Part shown: positions 1-6,354 of the stretch, in pieces
Layout of the letters: each line of letters begins with the position of its first letter
Position numbering within the stretch: the first letter of the stretch is position 1
From: CAWAQA01 sp963784065
GTDB taxonomy: Bacteria > Acidobacteriota > Vicinamibacteria > Vicinamibacterales > UBA2999
Assembly: GCA_963784065.1 (NCBI GenBank)
Contig: CAWAQA010000006.1
Location: 558,001-622,000, forward strand
Reading direction: 5' to 3'
Length of the DNA stretch: 64,000 nucleotides
Notes under the pieces: model-generated
The model's database searches: none
What the model was told of the DNA's origin: nothing
Seen by the model: only the letters and a program-made list of their open reading frames with translations
Made by a program: the position numbers and the translations under genes

Positions 1-968
1 TGAAAGGTGCGATGAAGGGGCTCGCGGACGGACTGGATCCCGAAAGCGCCTACTTGACGCCGGAGTTGGCGAAGACGGTTCAGTCGGACACCTCCGCCGC
101 CGCGGCCGATGTCGGCCTCGATGTGACGCGTCAGTACTACCTCCGGGTCGTATCGGCGCGGGACGGATCACCTGCGGCACGCGCCGGGCTGCGCTCGGGC
201 GACTTCATCCGCGCCATCGACAACCGGCCGACGCGTGACATGTCGGCGTACGAAGGCGCCCGCCTGCTGCGCGGCGCGCCCGGTTCGAGGGTCTCGCTCC
301 TCGTCATCCGCGGCAACGCCGCCGATCCTCACATGGTCGATCTCGTGCGCGAGCGCCCGAACGGCGCCGAGCTGACGTCGCGGATGGCGGACGCGTCAAC
401 CGGGTACGTCCGTGTGCTCGAGTTCTCGAAGGACTCGCCGGACCGGCTCAAGCAGGCCGTCGATGCGCTGGCCAAGTCGAAGGCCACTCGCTACGTCATC
501 GACCTGCGCGGAACCGCGCGCGGCGATCTCGACGAAGGTGTGGCGGCAGCGCGGCTGTTCGTGAATTCCGGCACGCTCGCCATCCGCCAGCGGAAGGGTG
601 ATCAACGCGAGCTCGTCACCGCGCAGGCGGGTGACGGCGCCATCACCGCGCCCGTCGTGCTCGTCGTGAACCAGGGAACCGCCGGCGCCGCGGAAGTGTT
701 CGCCGCCGCGCTCAACGACAACGATCGCGCCGACCTCGTCGGCGAGCAGACGATCGGCCGCGCCGCACGCCAGCGCCTCATCACGCTGCCGGATGGGAGC
801 GGCCTGCTGCTGTCGCACATCCGCTATCTGACGCCGGATGGCAACGCCATCCACGAGAAGGGCCTCGAGCCCGACGAAGAAGTCGAGCAGCCGGAAGTGG
901 AGTTCGGCACCGAGCCGCCGGCAACCGACACGACGCTGGAGAAGGCGCTCGAACGCGTCGCCAAGTAG
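1..968 (+). CDS. S41 (CtpA/Prc-like) protease homolog, 5' end outside window, active site lost
   Basis: C-terminal processing protease family, normally a periplasmic Ser/Lys protease. The reading frame is open from the left window edge, so the start is missing. The conserved family stretch GLADGLDPESAYL comes first, then a PDZ domain (about residues 42-100, counted from the Met at position 12), then the S41 core. Where active enzymes have SASASE, this protein has TAGAAE: Gly225 (684-686) replaces the catalytic Ser. Where they have FGKG, it has IGRA: Arg250 (759-761) replaces the catalytic Lys. The fold-forming residues around both sites are kept. I infer a pseudoprotease that may still bind peptides through its PDZ domain. 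Family assignment is firm; loss of activity is an inference from these two positions. Confidence 0.85.
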   Translation, partial: KGAMKGLADGLDPESAYLTPELAKTVQSDTSAAAADVGLDVTRQYYLRVVSARDGSPAARAGLRSGDFIRAIDNRPTRDMSAYEGARLLRGAPGSRVSLLVIRGNAADPHMVDLVRERPNGAELTSRMADASTGYVRVLEFSKDSPDRLKQAVDALAKSKATRYVIDLRGTARGDLDEGVAAARLFVNSGTLAIRQRKGDQRELVTAQAGDGAITAPVVLVVNQGTAGAAEVFAAALNDNDRADLVGEQTIGRAARQRLITLPDGSGLLLSHIRYLTPDGNAIHEKGLEPDEEVEQPEVEFGTEPPATDTTLEKALERVAK

Positions 969-1107
969 ATCGGACATGCGTGAGATGCGTCGCGGGTTTT
1001 CGGACCGCGCGGGTCCACACACAGCTATAAGCCAAACGCCCGAACCTCTCGAACGAGTGCAACGATGCGAATGCGCGAAGCATTCGCACGGATTCACGAT
1101 CGTTCGA

Positions 1108-1136
1108 TTGACTTGCCATGAGCGTGCGCGTATAAC
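1108..1136 (+). promoter_or_regulatory. sigma-70-type promoter of the HU gene
   Basis: TTGACT at 1108-1113 and TATAAC at 1131-1136 are separated by exactly 17 bases. This predicts transcription from about position 1143, giving a leader of roughly 65 bases before the HU start codon. The match to the consensus is strong for this GC-rich background. Confidence 0.75.
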
Positions 1137-1209
1137 CGGACGCGACGCTTTATGCGTGCGCGTGCGGGTTCTCCCACCGCGTCCTGCGTGCGCCCTCTAG
1201 GAGCTCCTC

Positions 1210-1482
1210 ATGAACAAGCAGGAACTGATTGCGAAGATCGCGAAGGATACCGGTTCGTCCAAATCGAGCGCGGCGGCTGCTGTCGAGTCATTGATTGAGG
1301 GGATCACGAAGTCGCTCAAGAAGGGCGACTCGATCACGTTCGTCGGCTTCGGCACCTTCAAGACGTCGCAGCGGAAGGCGCGCACGGCGCGCAACCCGCA
1401 GACCGGCGCCCCGATCAAGATCCCGAAGCGGCGCGTCGTCCGCTTCACGGCCGGCAAGGCCCTGAAGGACGCGGTCCGCTGA
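1210..1482 (+). CDS. hup: HU family nucleoid DNA-binding protein
   Basis: A 90-residue histone-like protein of the HU/IHF family, which dimerises and bends DNA. The length is normal for the family. It begins MNKQELIAKIAKDTG, carries the GFGTF turn (residues 47-51) and the DNA-binding arm with RNPQTG, and ends in the usual basic helix (GKALKDAVR). An AGGAG ribosome binding site at 1199-1203 lies 6 bases before the ATG. A consensus-like promoter lies upstream and a strong hairpin terminator follows, so it is probably transcribed alone. Confidence 0.95.
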   Translation: MNKQELIAKIAKDTGSSKSSAAAAVESLIEGITKSLKKGDSITFVGFGTFKTSQRKARTARNPQTGAPIKIPKRRVVRFTAGKALKDAVR

Positions 1483-1491
1483 GACAATTTC

Positions 1492-1523
1492 GGGGCGAAC
1501 CCCGCTGTTCGCCCCCACTTTTC
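1492..1523 (+). terminator. Rho-independent terminator after HU gene
   Basis: GGGGCGAAC (1492-1500) and GTTCGCCCC (1507-1515) form a perfect 9-bp stem with a 6-base loop. A short T run follows (CACTTTTC). It sits directly after the HU stop codon. Confidence 0.75.
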
Positions 1524-1545
1524 AGGCCTCATCTACTTCTCCACT

Positions 1546-1574
1546 TCTCAACCTCGTCCAACTTTCGCTATACT
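1546..1574 (+). promoter_or_regulatory. possible tRNA-Val promoter
   Basis: TATACT at 1569-1574 is a good -10 element about 50 bases upstream of the tRNA. The -35 side (around 1545-1551, TTCTCAA) is weak, so the call rests mostly on the -10 box and its position between the HU terminator and the tRNA. Confidence 0.4.
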
Positions 1575-1625
1575 GTCTGTTCGAGTTAAGGCCTGATTTC
1601 GCAACAGATAGGCCGTGCAGCAAAT

Positions 1626-1701
1626 GGACGCGTGGCTCAGTTGGTAGAGCACTCGCCTGACACGCGGGGGGTCACTGGTTCGAGTCCAGTCGCGTCCACC
1701 A
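1626..1701 (+). tRNA. tRNA-Val (GAC)
   Basis: A full cloverleaf can be drawn. The acceptor stem GGACGCG (1626-1632) pairs with CGCGTCC (1691-1697). The D arm is GCTC/GAGC, the anticodon stem CTCGC/GCGGG with loop CTGACAC gives anticodon GAC at 1659-1661, and the T arm is ACTGG-TTCGAGT-CCAGT. The discriminator base is A, and CCA is encoded at 1699-1701. It reads GTC valine codons, which suits a GC-rich genome. It lies just upstream of thrS. Confidence 0.95.
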
Positions 1702-1708
1702 CTTTCCA

Positions 1709-3670
1709 ATGAGCCAGGTCACCATCACGCTGCCGGACGGATCCAGCCGCGCTGTATCCGCGGGCACGCCCGTCCGCGACATCGCCGCCGCGATCTCCCC
1801 ACGTCTGCTCGAGGCGGCGATGGCGGCTGTCGTCGATGACAGGCTCGTCGACCTCTCCTATCCGCTGGAGCGCGACGCCGCCGTGCGCATCGTCACCAAC
1901 AAGAGCGCGGAGGCGCTGCCGCTCGTCCGCCACAGCACGGCGCACCTGATGGCGGCGGCGGTGACGAACCTGTTCCCCGGCACGCAGTGCGGCATCGGCC
2001 CGGCGACCGACGAAGGGTTCTTCTACGACTTCGTCGTGCAGCGCCCGTTCGTCCCCGAGGACATCGAGGCGATCGAGAAGAAGATGCGCGAGCTCGGGCA
2101 GCAGGACCTGCCGTACGAGCGGCAGCTCTGGAAGCGTGACGAGGCCAAGGCGTTCTTCGGCAGCCGCGGCGAGCCGCTCAAGGTCCAGCTGATCGAGGAG
2201 AAGACGGAAGGCCAGGCCGAAGTCTCCTGCTACACGATCAAGGATCGCGACACGTTCGTCGACTTCTGCGTCGGCCCGCACGTGCCCTCGACCGGCCGGC
2301 TGAAAGCGTTCAAGCTGCTGAGCACGTCCAACGCGTACTGGAAGGGCGACGCCCGCAACCAGCCGATGCAGCGGATCTACGGCACGGCGTTTCTGTCCGA
2401 GAAGGAGCTGCAGCAGCACCTGCACCGCATCGAGGAGGCGAAGAAGCGCGACCACCGCAAGATCGGCCGCGATCAGAAGCTGTTCATGTTCCACCCGTGG
2501 GCGCCCGGCGCGACCTTCTGGCTGTCGAAGGGGACGACGATTTACAACACGCTCGCCAACTACATGCGCGGCGTGCTGTTTCCGGCCGGCTATGAGGAAG
2601 TGAAAGCGCCGATCATCTTCAACAAGGCGCTCTGGGAAACGTCCGGCCACTGGCAGCACTACCGCGAGAACATGTTCCTCGTCGAAGGGGACGAAGGCGA
2701 GCAGATGGGCCTCAAGGCGATGAACTGCCCGGGGCACATGCTGATCTTCGGCAGCGAGGTGCGCAGCTACAAGGATCTGCCGCTGCGGCTGCACGAGCAG
2801 ACGCCGCTGCATCGCAACGAGGCGTCGGGGGTGCTCTCCGGGCTCACGCGGGTCCGCCAGTTCAGCCAGGACGACGCCCACTGCTTCGTGATGGAATCGC
2901 AGATCGCGGAGGAGGTCGAGAAGCTGCTGCGGCTGGTGCAGCGTGTCTACGGCGACTTCGGCCTGGAATACGCGGTGAAGCTGTCCACGCGGCCCGAGCA
3001 GTTCCTCGGTGAGATCGCGACCTGGGACCATGCGGAGGCGGCGCTGAAGCAGGCACTCGAGGCGGCCGGCCAGCCGTACACCATCAACGAGGGCGACGGC
3101 GCGTTCTACGGACCGAAGATCGATTTCGACCTCATCGACGCGATCGGACGCAAATGGCAGTGCGCCACGGTGCAGCTCGACTATCAGTTGCCGGAGCGGT
3201 TCGACCTGAAATACGTCGGCGCGGACAACGCAGAGCATCGTCCGGTCGTCATCCATCGTGCAATCTTCGGCAGCTTCGAGCGGTTCATGGCGCTCCTGAT
3301 CGAGAATTTTGCCGGTGCGTGGCCGCTCTGGCTGGCGCCGGTACAGGTGATGGTCCTGCCGCTTTCCGACCGCCATCTCGACTATGCGCGGCGGGTGCGC
3401 GACGAGCTGGCCGCCGCCGGGCTCCGGGTCGAGGTGGACGAGCGCGTAGAGAAAATTGGCTATAAGATCCGTGAGGCCCAGCTGCAGCAGGTGCCGTACA
3501 TGCTGGTCATCGGCGACCGCGAGGCCGCCGAAGGGACCGTGTCGGTCCGGAGCCGCCGGGGCGGCGACCTCGGGGCGCGCCCCGTTGCTGATTTCGTCAG
3601 CGCGGCCCGCCAGGAAGTCGACAGCAAGGCGCTGAACGCCGTCGCGCCTGCGGAGAAGGCACCGGCGTAG
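1709..3670 (+). CDS. thrS: threonyl-tRNA synthetase
   Basis: Class II aminoacyl-tRNA synthetase that charges tRNA-Thr in the cytoplasm. The 653 residues match the family length. Order: TGS domain (about 1-62), the editing domain with HSTAHLM (about 76-82), the catalytic core, and the anticodon-binding domain near the C-terminus. The zinc-site region AMNCPGHM, the motif 2 region with RVRQFSQDDAH, and VVIHRAIFGSFERF are all present. The motif 2 arginine loop reads HRNEASG rather than the common RYEPSG, a small variation. The ATG follows the tRNA by 7 bases and no clear ribosome binding site is visible. First gene of the thrS-infC-rpmI-rplT-pheST cluster. Confidence 0.95.
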   Translation: MSQVTITLPDGSSRAVSAGTPVRDIAAAISPRLLEAAMAAVVDDRLVDLSYPLERDAAVRIVTNKSAEALPLVRHSTAHLMAAAVTNLFPGTQCGIGPATDEGFFYDFVVQRPFVPEDIEAIEKKMRELGQQDLPYERQLWKRDEAKAFFGSRGEPLKVQLIEEKTEGQAEVSCYTIKDRDTFVDFCVGPHVPSTGRLKAFKLLSTSNAYWKGDARNQPMQRIYGTAFLSEKELQQHLHRIEEAKKRDHRKIGRDQKLFMFHPWAPGATFWLSKGTTIYNTLANYMRGVLFPAGYEEVKAPIIFNKALWETSGHWQHYRENMFLVEGDEGEQMGLKAMNCPGHMLIFGSEVRSYKDLPLRLHEQTPLHRNEASGVLSGLTRVRQFSQDDAHCFVMESQIAEEVEKLLRLVQRVYGDFGLEYAVKLSTRPEQFLGEIATWDHAEAALKQALEAAGQPYTINEGDGAFYGPKIDFDLIDAIGRKWQCATVQLDYQLPERFDLKYVGADNAEHRPVVIHRAIFGSFERFMALLIENFAGAWPLWLAPVQVMVLPLSDRHLDYARRVRDELAAAGLRVEVDERVEKIGYKIREAQLQQVPYMLVIGDREAAEGTVSVRSRRGGDLGARPVADFVSAARQEVDSKALNAVAPAEKAPA

Positions 3671-3671
3671 G

Positions 3672-3762
3672 ACAGACCGGTCTGCGGTCTACGGTCTACA
3701 GTCTTCGGTAGGCCCTGAGGCCGGAGACCACCGAAGACCGCAGACGGTAGACCGAAGACTTA
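3672..3762. repeat. GGTCTAC-type inverted repeat between thrS and infC
   Basis: The spacer is built from copies of GGTCTAC/GGTCTGC/GTCTTCGGT and their reverse complements (GTAGACCG, GCAGACGG, GAAGACCG), so it can fold back on itself. A related element fills the infC-rpmI spacer (4379-4486). Confidence 0.7.
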
Positions 3763-3767
3763 TTTGC

Positions 3768-3780
3768 GGAGGCAGTTATA
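3768..3780 (+). promoter_or_regulatory. ribosome binding site and AUA start of infC
   Basis: GGAGG at 3768-3772 followed by CAGTT and then ATA at 3778. No ATG, GTG or TTG in the infC frame lies at a workable distance from this site; the in-frame GTG at 3814 is 41 bases away. Confidence 0.6.
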
Positions 3781-4377
3781 GCATTCGATCGTTCGCCCCG
3801 ACGTGATGACCGCGTGCGCACCAACGAGCGCATCCGTGTCCGCGAAATCCGCGTGATCGACGAGACCGGACAGCAGCTCGGGATCATGCCACCGCCGCAG
3901 GCGCTGGCCATCGCCAAGCAGAAGGGGCTCGACCTGGTCGAGATCTCCCCGACCGCGGTGCCGCCGGTCTGCCGGATCATGGACTTCGGCAAGTACCAGT
4001 ATCAGGAGCAGAAGCGTACTCGCGAAGCCAAGAAACACCAGCGGGTGATCGAGGTCAAGGAAATCAAGTTCCGGCCGAAGGTGGACGAGCACGACTACGA
4101 CTTCAAGAAGAAGCACATCGAGCGCTTCCTGGCCGACGGCGACAAGGTCAAGGCGACGATCTTCTTCCGCGGCCGGGAGATGGCGCACCCCGAGATCGGA
4201 CGCCGCATCCTGGAGCGGCTGATTACGGAACTCGGGGACCAGGCGGTCGCCGAGACGATGCCCCGGCAGGAAGGCAACCAGATGCACGTCATCCTGAGCC
4301 AGAAGGCCGGGCGCAAGACCGCTCCGAAGAAAGCGCAGCAGGAAGCCGCGGAGCCGGCAACGACGACGGAAGAATGA
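3778..4377 (+). CDS. infC: translation initiation factor IF-3, probable AUA start
   Basis: IF3 binds the 30S subunit and checks start codons. The N-terminal domain runs from TNERIRVREIRVID, followed by the lysine-rich linker and the C-terminal domain (KVDEHDYDFKKKHIERFLADGDKVKATIFFRGRE is spread over about 4080-4180). The first in-frame standard start is GTG at 3814, but that leaves no ribosome binding site and trims the usual N-terminus. A strong GGAGG (3768-3772) lies 5 bases before an in-frame ATA at 3778, and the codons between 3778 and 3814 encode a plausible IF3 N-terminus (AFDRSPRRDDRVR). Rare start codons on infC are known to allow IF3 autoregulation. Family is certain; the AUA start is inferred. 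Confidence 0.9.
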   Translation: MAFDRSPRRDDRVRTNERIRVREIRVIDETGQQLGIMPPPQALAIAKQKGLDLVEISPTAVPPVCRIMDFGKYQYQEQKRTREAKKHQRVIEVKEIKFRPKVDEHDYDFKKKHIERFLADGDKVKATIFFRGREMAHPEIGRRILERLITELGDQAVAETMPRQEGNQMHVILSQKAGRKTAPKKAQQEAAEPATTTEE

Positions 4378-4378
4378 G

Positions 4379-4486
4379 GCGGTCTCCGGTCTACAGTCTC
4401 CGGTCTACGGTGGCAGCGAGCTGACACCAGCCGGACTGATGACTGAGACCGAGACTGAAGACTGAAGACCGGAGACCGTAGACCGA
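4379..4486. repeat. GGTCTAC-type inverted repeat between infC and rpmI
   Basis: The left half contains GGTCTCCGGTCTACAGTCTC and the right half contains its complement-like GAAGACCGGAGACCGTAGAC, with about 40 bases between. The spacer can form a long imperfect hairpin inside the operon transcript. It is the same family as 3672-3762. Confidence 0.7.
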
Positions 4487-4488
4487 CT

Positions 4489-4686
4489 ATGCCTAAACTG
4501 AAGACGCACCGGGGCGCGGCCAAGCGCTTCAAGGTAACGGGAACGGGCAAGATCGTGCGCGCCAACGCGTTCCGGCGCCACATCCTGACCAGCAAGACCA
4601 CCAAGTCGAAGCGCCATGCGCGCGGCACCAAGGAAGTGTCCCCGGCGGACGCCCCGAAGCTCCACCGCATGCTGCCGTACAAATAG
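4489..4686 (+). CDS. rpmI: 50S ribosomal protein bL35
   Basis: A 65-residue basic protein beginning MPKLKTHRGAAKRFKVTGTG, the standard bL35 signature, and ending HRMLPYK. Length and sequence fit the family exactly. It sits between infC and rplT as in most bacteria. No strong ribosome binding site is seen because the upstream spacer is occupied by the repeat; translation may depend on coupling or on the fold of that repeat. Confidence 0.97.
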   Translation: MPKLKTHRGAAKRFKVTGTGKIVRANAFRRHILTSKTTKSKRHARGTKEVSPADAPKLHRMLPYK

Positions 4687-4724
4687 CTGGCAAGCAGGTC
4701 AGCGGGCAGCTGGCAGTTCGTAGA

Positions 4725-4744
4725 GGCGGACCTTCAGGTCCGCC
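4725..4744. repeat. GGCGGACC hairpin element between rpmI and rplT
   Basis: GGCGGACC (4725-4732), loop TTCA, GGTCCGCC (4737-4744): a perfect 8-bp stem. It is preceded by TCGTAGA. The same element, with TTTA or TTCA centres, recurs at 23690-23708 preceded by the same TCGTAGA. A short GGCAGC/GGCAG stretch (4700-4716) precedes it. Confidence 0.75.
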
Positions 4745-4788
4745 CGAAGCCCGGCGCCCGAAGCCCGGAGCCCACGAGGAATAGAGAG

Positions 4789-5160
4789 ATGCCGAGAGTA
4801 AAGAGAGGAACAGTCCGCCGGGCCAAGCGCAAGAAGCTCCTGGCGCGCGCGAAAGGCTTCTACCAGACCAAGAGCAAGCTGTATCGCGCGGCCAAGGAAT
4901 CGGTGGACACGGCGGCGAAGTATGCCTACGTGGGCCGCAAGAACAAGAAGCGCGAGTACCGCCGCCTGTGGATCGTCCGCATCAACGCCGCGGCGCGCGA
5001 GAACGGGCTCAGCTACTCGCAACTGATGCGCGGGCTGAAGGCCGCAGGCGTCACGCTCGACCGCAAGATCCTCGCGGACATGGCCGTCACCCAGTCCGCT
5101 GCGTTCGCGAGCGTGGCGGCGCAGGCCAAGGCCGCGATCCCATCGCAGCCGAGCGCCTGA
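4789..5160 (+). CDS. rplT: 50S ribosomal protein bL20
   Basis: A 123-residue basic protein that binds 23S rRNA early in large-subunit assembly and, in several bacteria, represses its own operon. It begins MPRVKRGTVRRAKRKKLL and contains RKNKKREYRRLWIVRINAA, as in the family. GAGAG before the ATG is a modest ribosome binding site. Part of the IF3 operon, 102 bases after rpmI and 99 before pheS. Confidence 0.97.
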   Translation: MPRVKRGTVRRAKRKKLLARAKGFYQTKSKLYRAAKESVDTAAKYAYVGRKNKKREYRRLWIVRINAAARENGLSYSQLMRGLKAAGVTLDRKILADMAVTQSAAFASVAAQAKAAIPSQPSA

Positions 5161-5170
5161 TACCCTCACG

Positions 5171-5232
5171 AGCCACAGAGCCACAGAGCCAATGACCTTG
5201 CTGGTCTCTGTGTCTCTGCGTCTCTGTGGCCC
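5171..5232. repeat. CACAGAG-type inverted repeat between rplT and pheS
   Basis: GCCACAGAGCCACAGAGCC on the left and GGTCTCTGTGTCTCTGCGTC plus TCTGTGGC on the right form a long imperfect hairpin. A related element lies at 19225-19268, in the spacer between two convergent genes. Confidence 0.7.
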
Positions 5233-5259
5233 GTGTCAGCGGCTACAATTCAGCCCCAG

Positions 5260-6354
5260 ATGCCTGAGTCCACGCTCGACCGCGACGCCATCGAAGCGCT
5301 CCGACAGGACTTTCGCGCGCGGCTCTCGTCGGCGGCGGCCGAGCGGGACCTCAAGGCGCTCACCGACGAGTTCCTGAGCCGCAAGTCCGGATCGGTCACC
5401 GCGCTCCTCAAGAACCTCGCGACGATTCCCGCCGAGGCCCGGCGTGAGTTCGGGCAGCTCGTGAACGCGCTGAAGACGGAGATCGAGGAAACGCTCGAGC
5501 AGAAGCGCGCCGCGCTCGAGTCCACGCGTCCACCCGCGGGCGCCGTTGACGTCACACTGCCCGGACGCGAAATGCCGCTCGGCCGCGTCCACCCGCTGAT
5601 GCGGGTGCGCCAGCAGGTCGAGGACATCTTCAGCCGCATGGGCTACGAGATCCTCGAAGGCCCCGAAGTCGAGGACGACTACCACAACTTCGAAGCGCTC
5701 AACATGCCGCCGGATCATCCCGCGCGCGACATGCAGGACACGCTGTACCTTGACGCCCCGATCGCCGGCGGCACGTGGGGTGCGCATCGAGGCACGGTGC
5801 CGGACGCCCAGGTCCGCGCGGCCACGCTGCTGCGCACGCACACCTCGGCGATGCAGATCCGGTACATGAAGACGTTCCCGCCGCCGATCCGCATCATCGT
5901 CCCCGGCCGCGTCTACCGGCGCGACAACCTCGACCTGAGCCACACACCGATGTTCCAGCAGTTCGAGGGACTCGTCGTCGGCGAAGGCATCACGCTCGCC
6001 GATCTGAAGGGCACGCTCCTCGCGATGGTGCGCGAGCTGTTCGGCGACGTGACGATCCGCATGCGCCCGAGCTTCTTTCCCTACACGGAACCGAGCGCCG
6101 AGGTGGACGTCACGTGCCAGGGTTGCGGCGGCGCGGGTTGCGGCACCTGCAAGCAGACCGGCTGGCTCGAGATCCTCGGCAGCGGCATGGTCCACCCGGC
6201 CGTCTTCGAGGCCGTGGGCTACGACCCCGAGCAGGTGACCGGTTTCGCGTTCGGCCTCGGCATGGAGCGTGTCGCCATGCTGAAGTACGGCGTGGACGAC
6301 ATCCGCTTGTTCTACGAGAACGACCTGCGCTTCCTGGAGCAGTTTCCCCTGTGA
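5260..6354 (+). CDS. pheS: phenylalanyl-tRNA synthetase alpha subunit
   Basis: Catalytic subunit of the alpha2-beta2 PheRS, charging tRNA-Phe. N-terminal coiled coil, then the class II core: motif 2 region RVYRRDNLDLSHTPMFQQFE, cysteine-rich stretch CQGCGGAGCGTCKQTG (near 6118-6160) and motif 3 GFGLGMERVAML. Length (364 residues) is normal. The ATG at 5260 is preferred; an in-frame GTG 27 bases upstream (5233) is also possible. The stop codon overlaps the pheT start (GTGA), so the two subunits are translationally coupled. Confidence 0.95.
   Translation: MPESTLDRDAIEALRQDFRARLSSAAAERDLKALTDEFLSRKSGSVTALLKNLATIPAEARREFGQLVNALKTEIEETLEQKRAALESTRPPAGAVDVTLPGREMPLGRVHPLMRVRQQVEDIFSRMGYEILEGPEVEDDYHNFEALNMPPDHPARDMQDTLYLDAPIAGGTWGAHRGTVPDAQVRAATLLRTHTSAMQIRYMKTFPPPIRIIVPGRVYRRDNLDLSHTPMFQQFEGLVVGEGITLADLKGTLLAMVRELFGDVTIRMRPSFFPYTEPSAEVDVTCQGCGGAGCGTCKQTGWLEILGSGMVHPAVFEAVGYDPEQVTGFAFGLGMERVAMLKYGVDDIRLFYENDLRFLEQFPL

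Noticed and set aside
3814..4377. GTG 3814 as infC start
   Set aside because: No ribosome binding site and truncates the usual N-terminus; the AUA at 3778 fits the GGAGG better.
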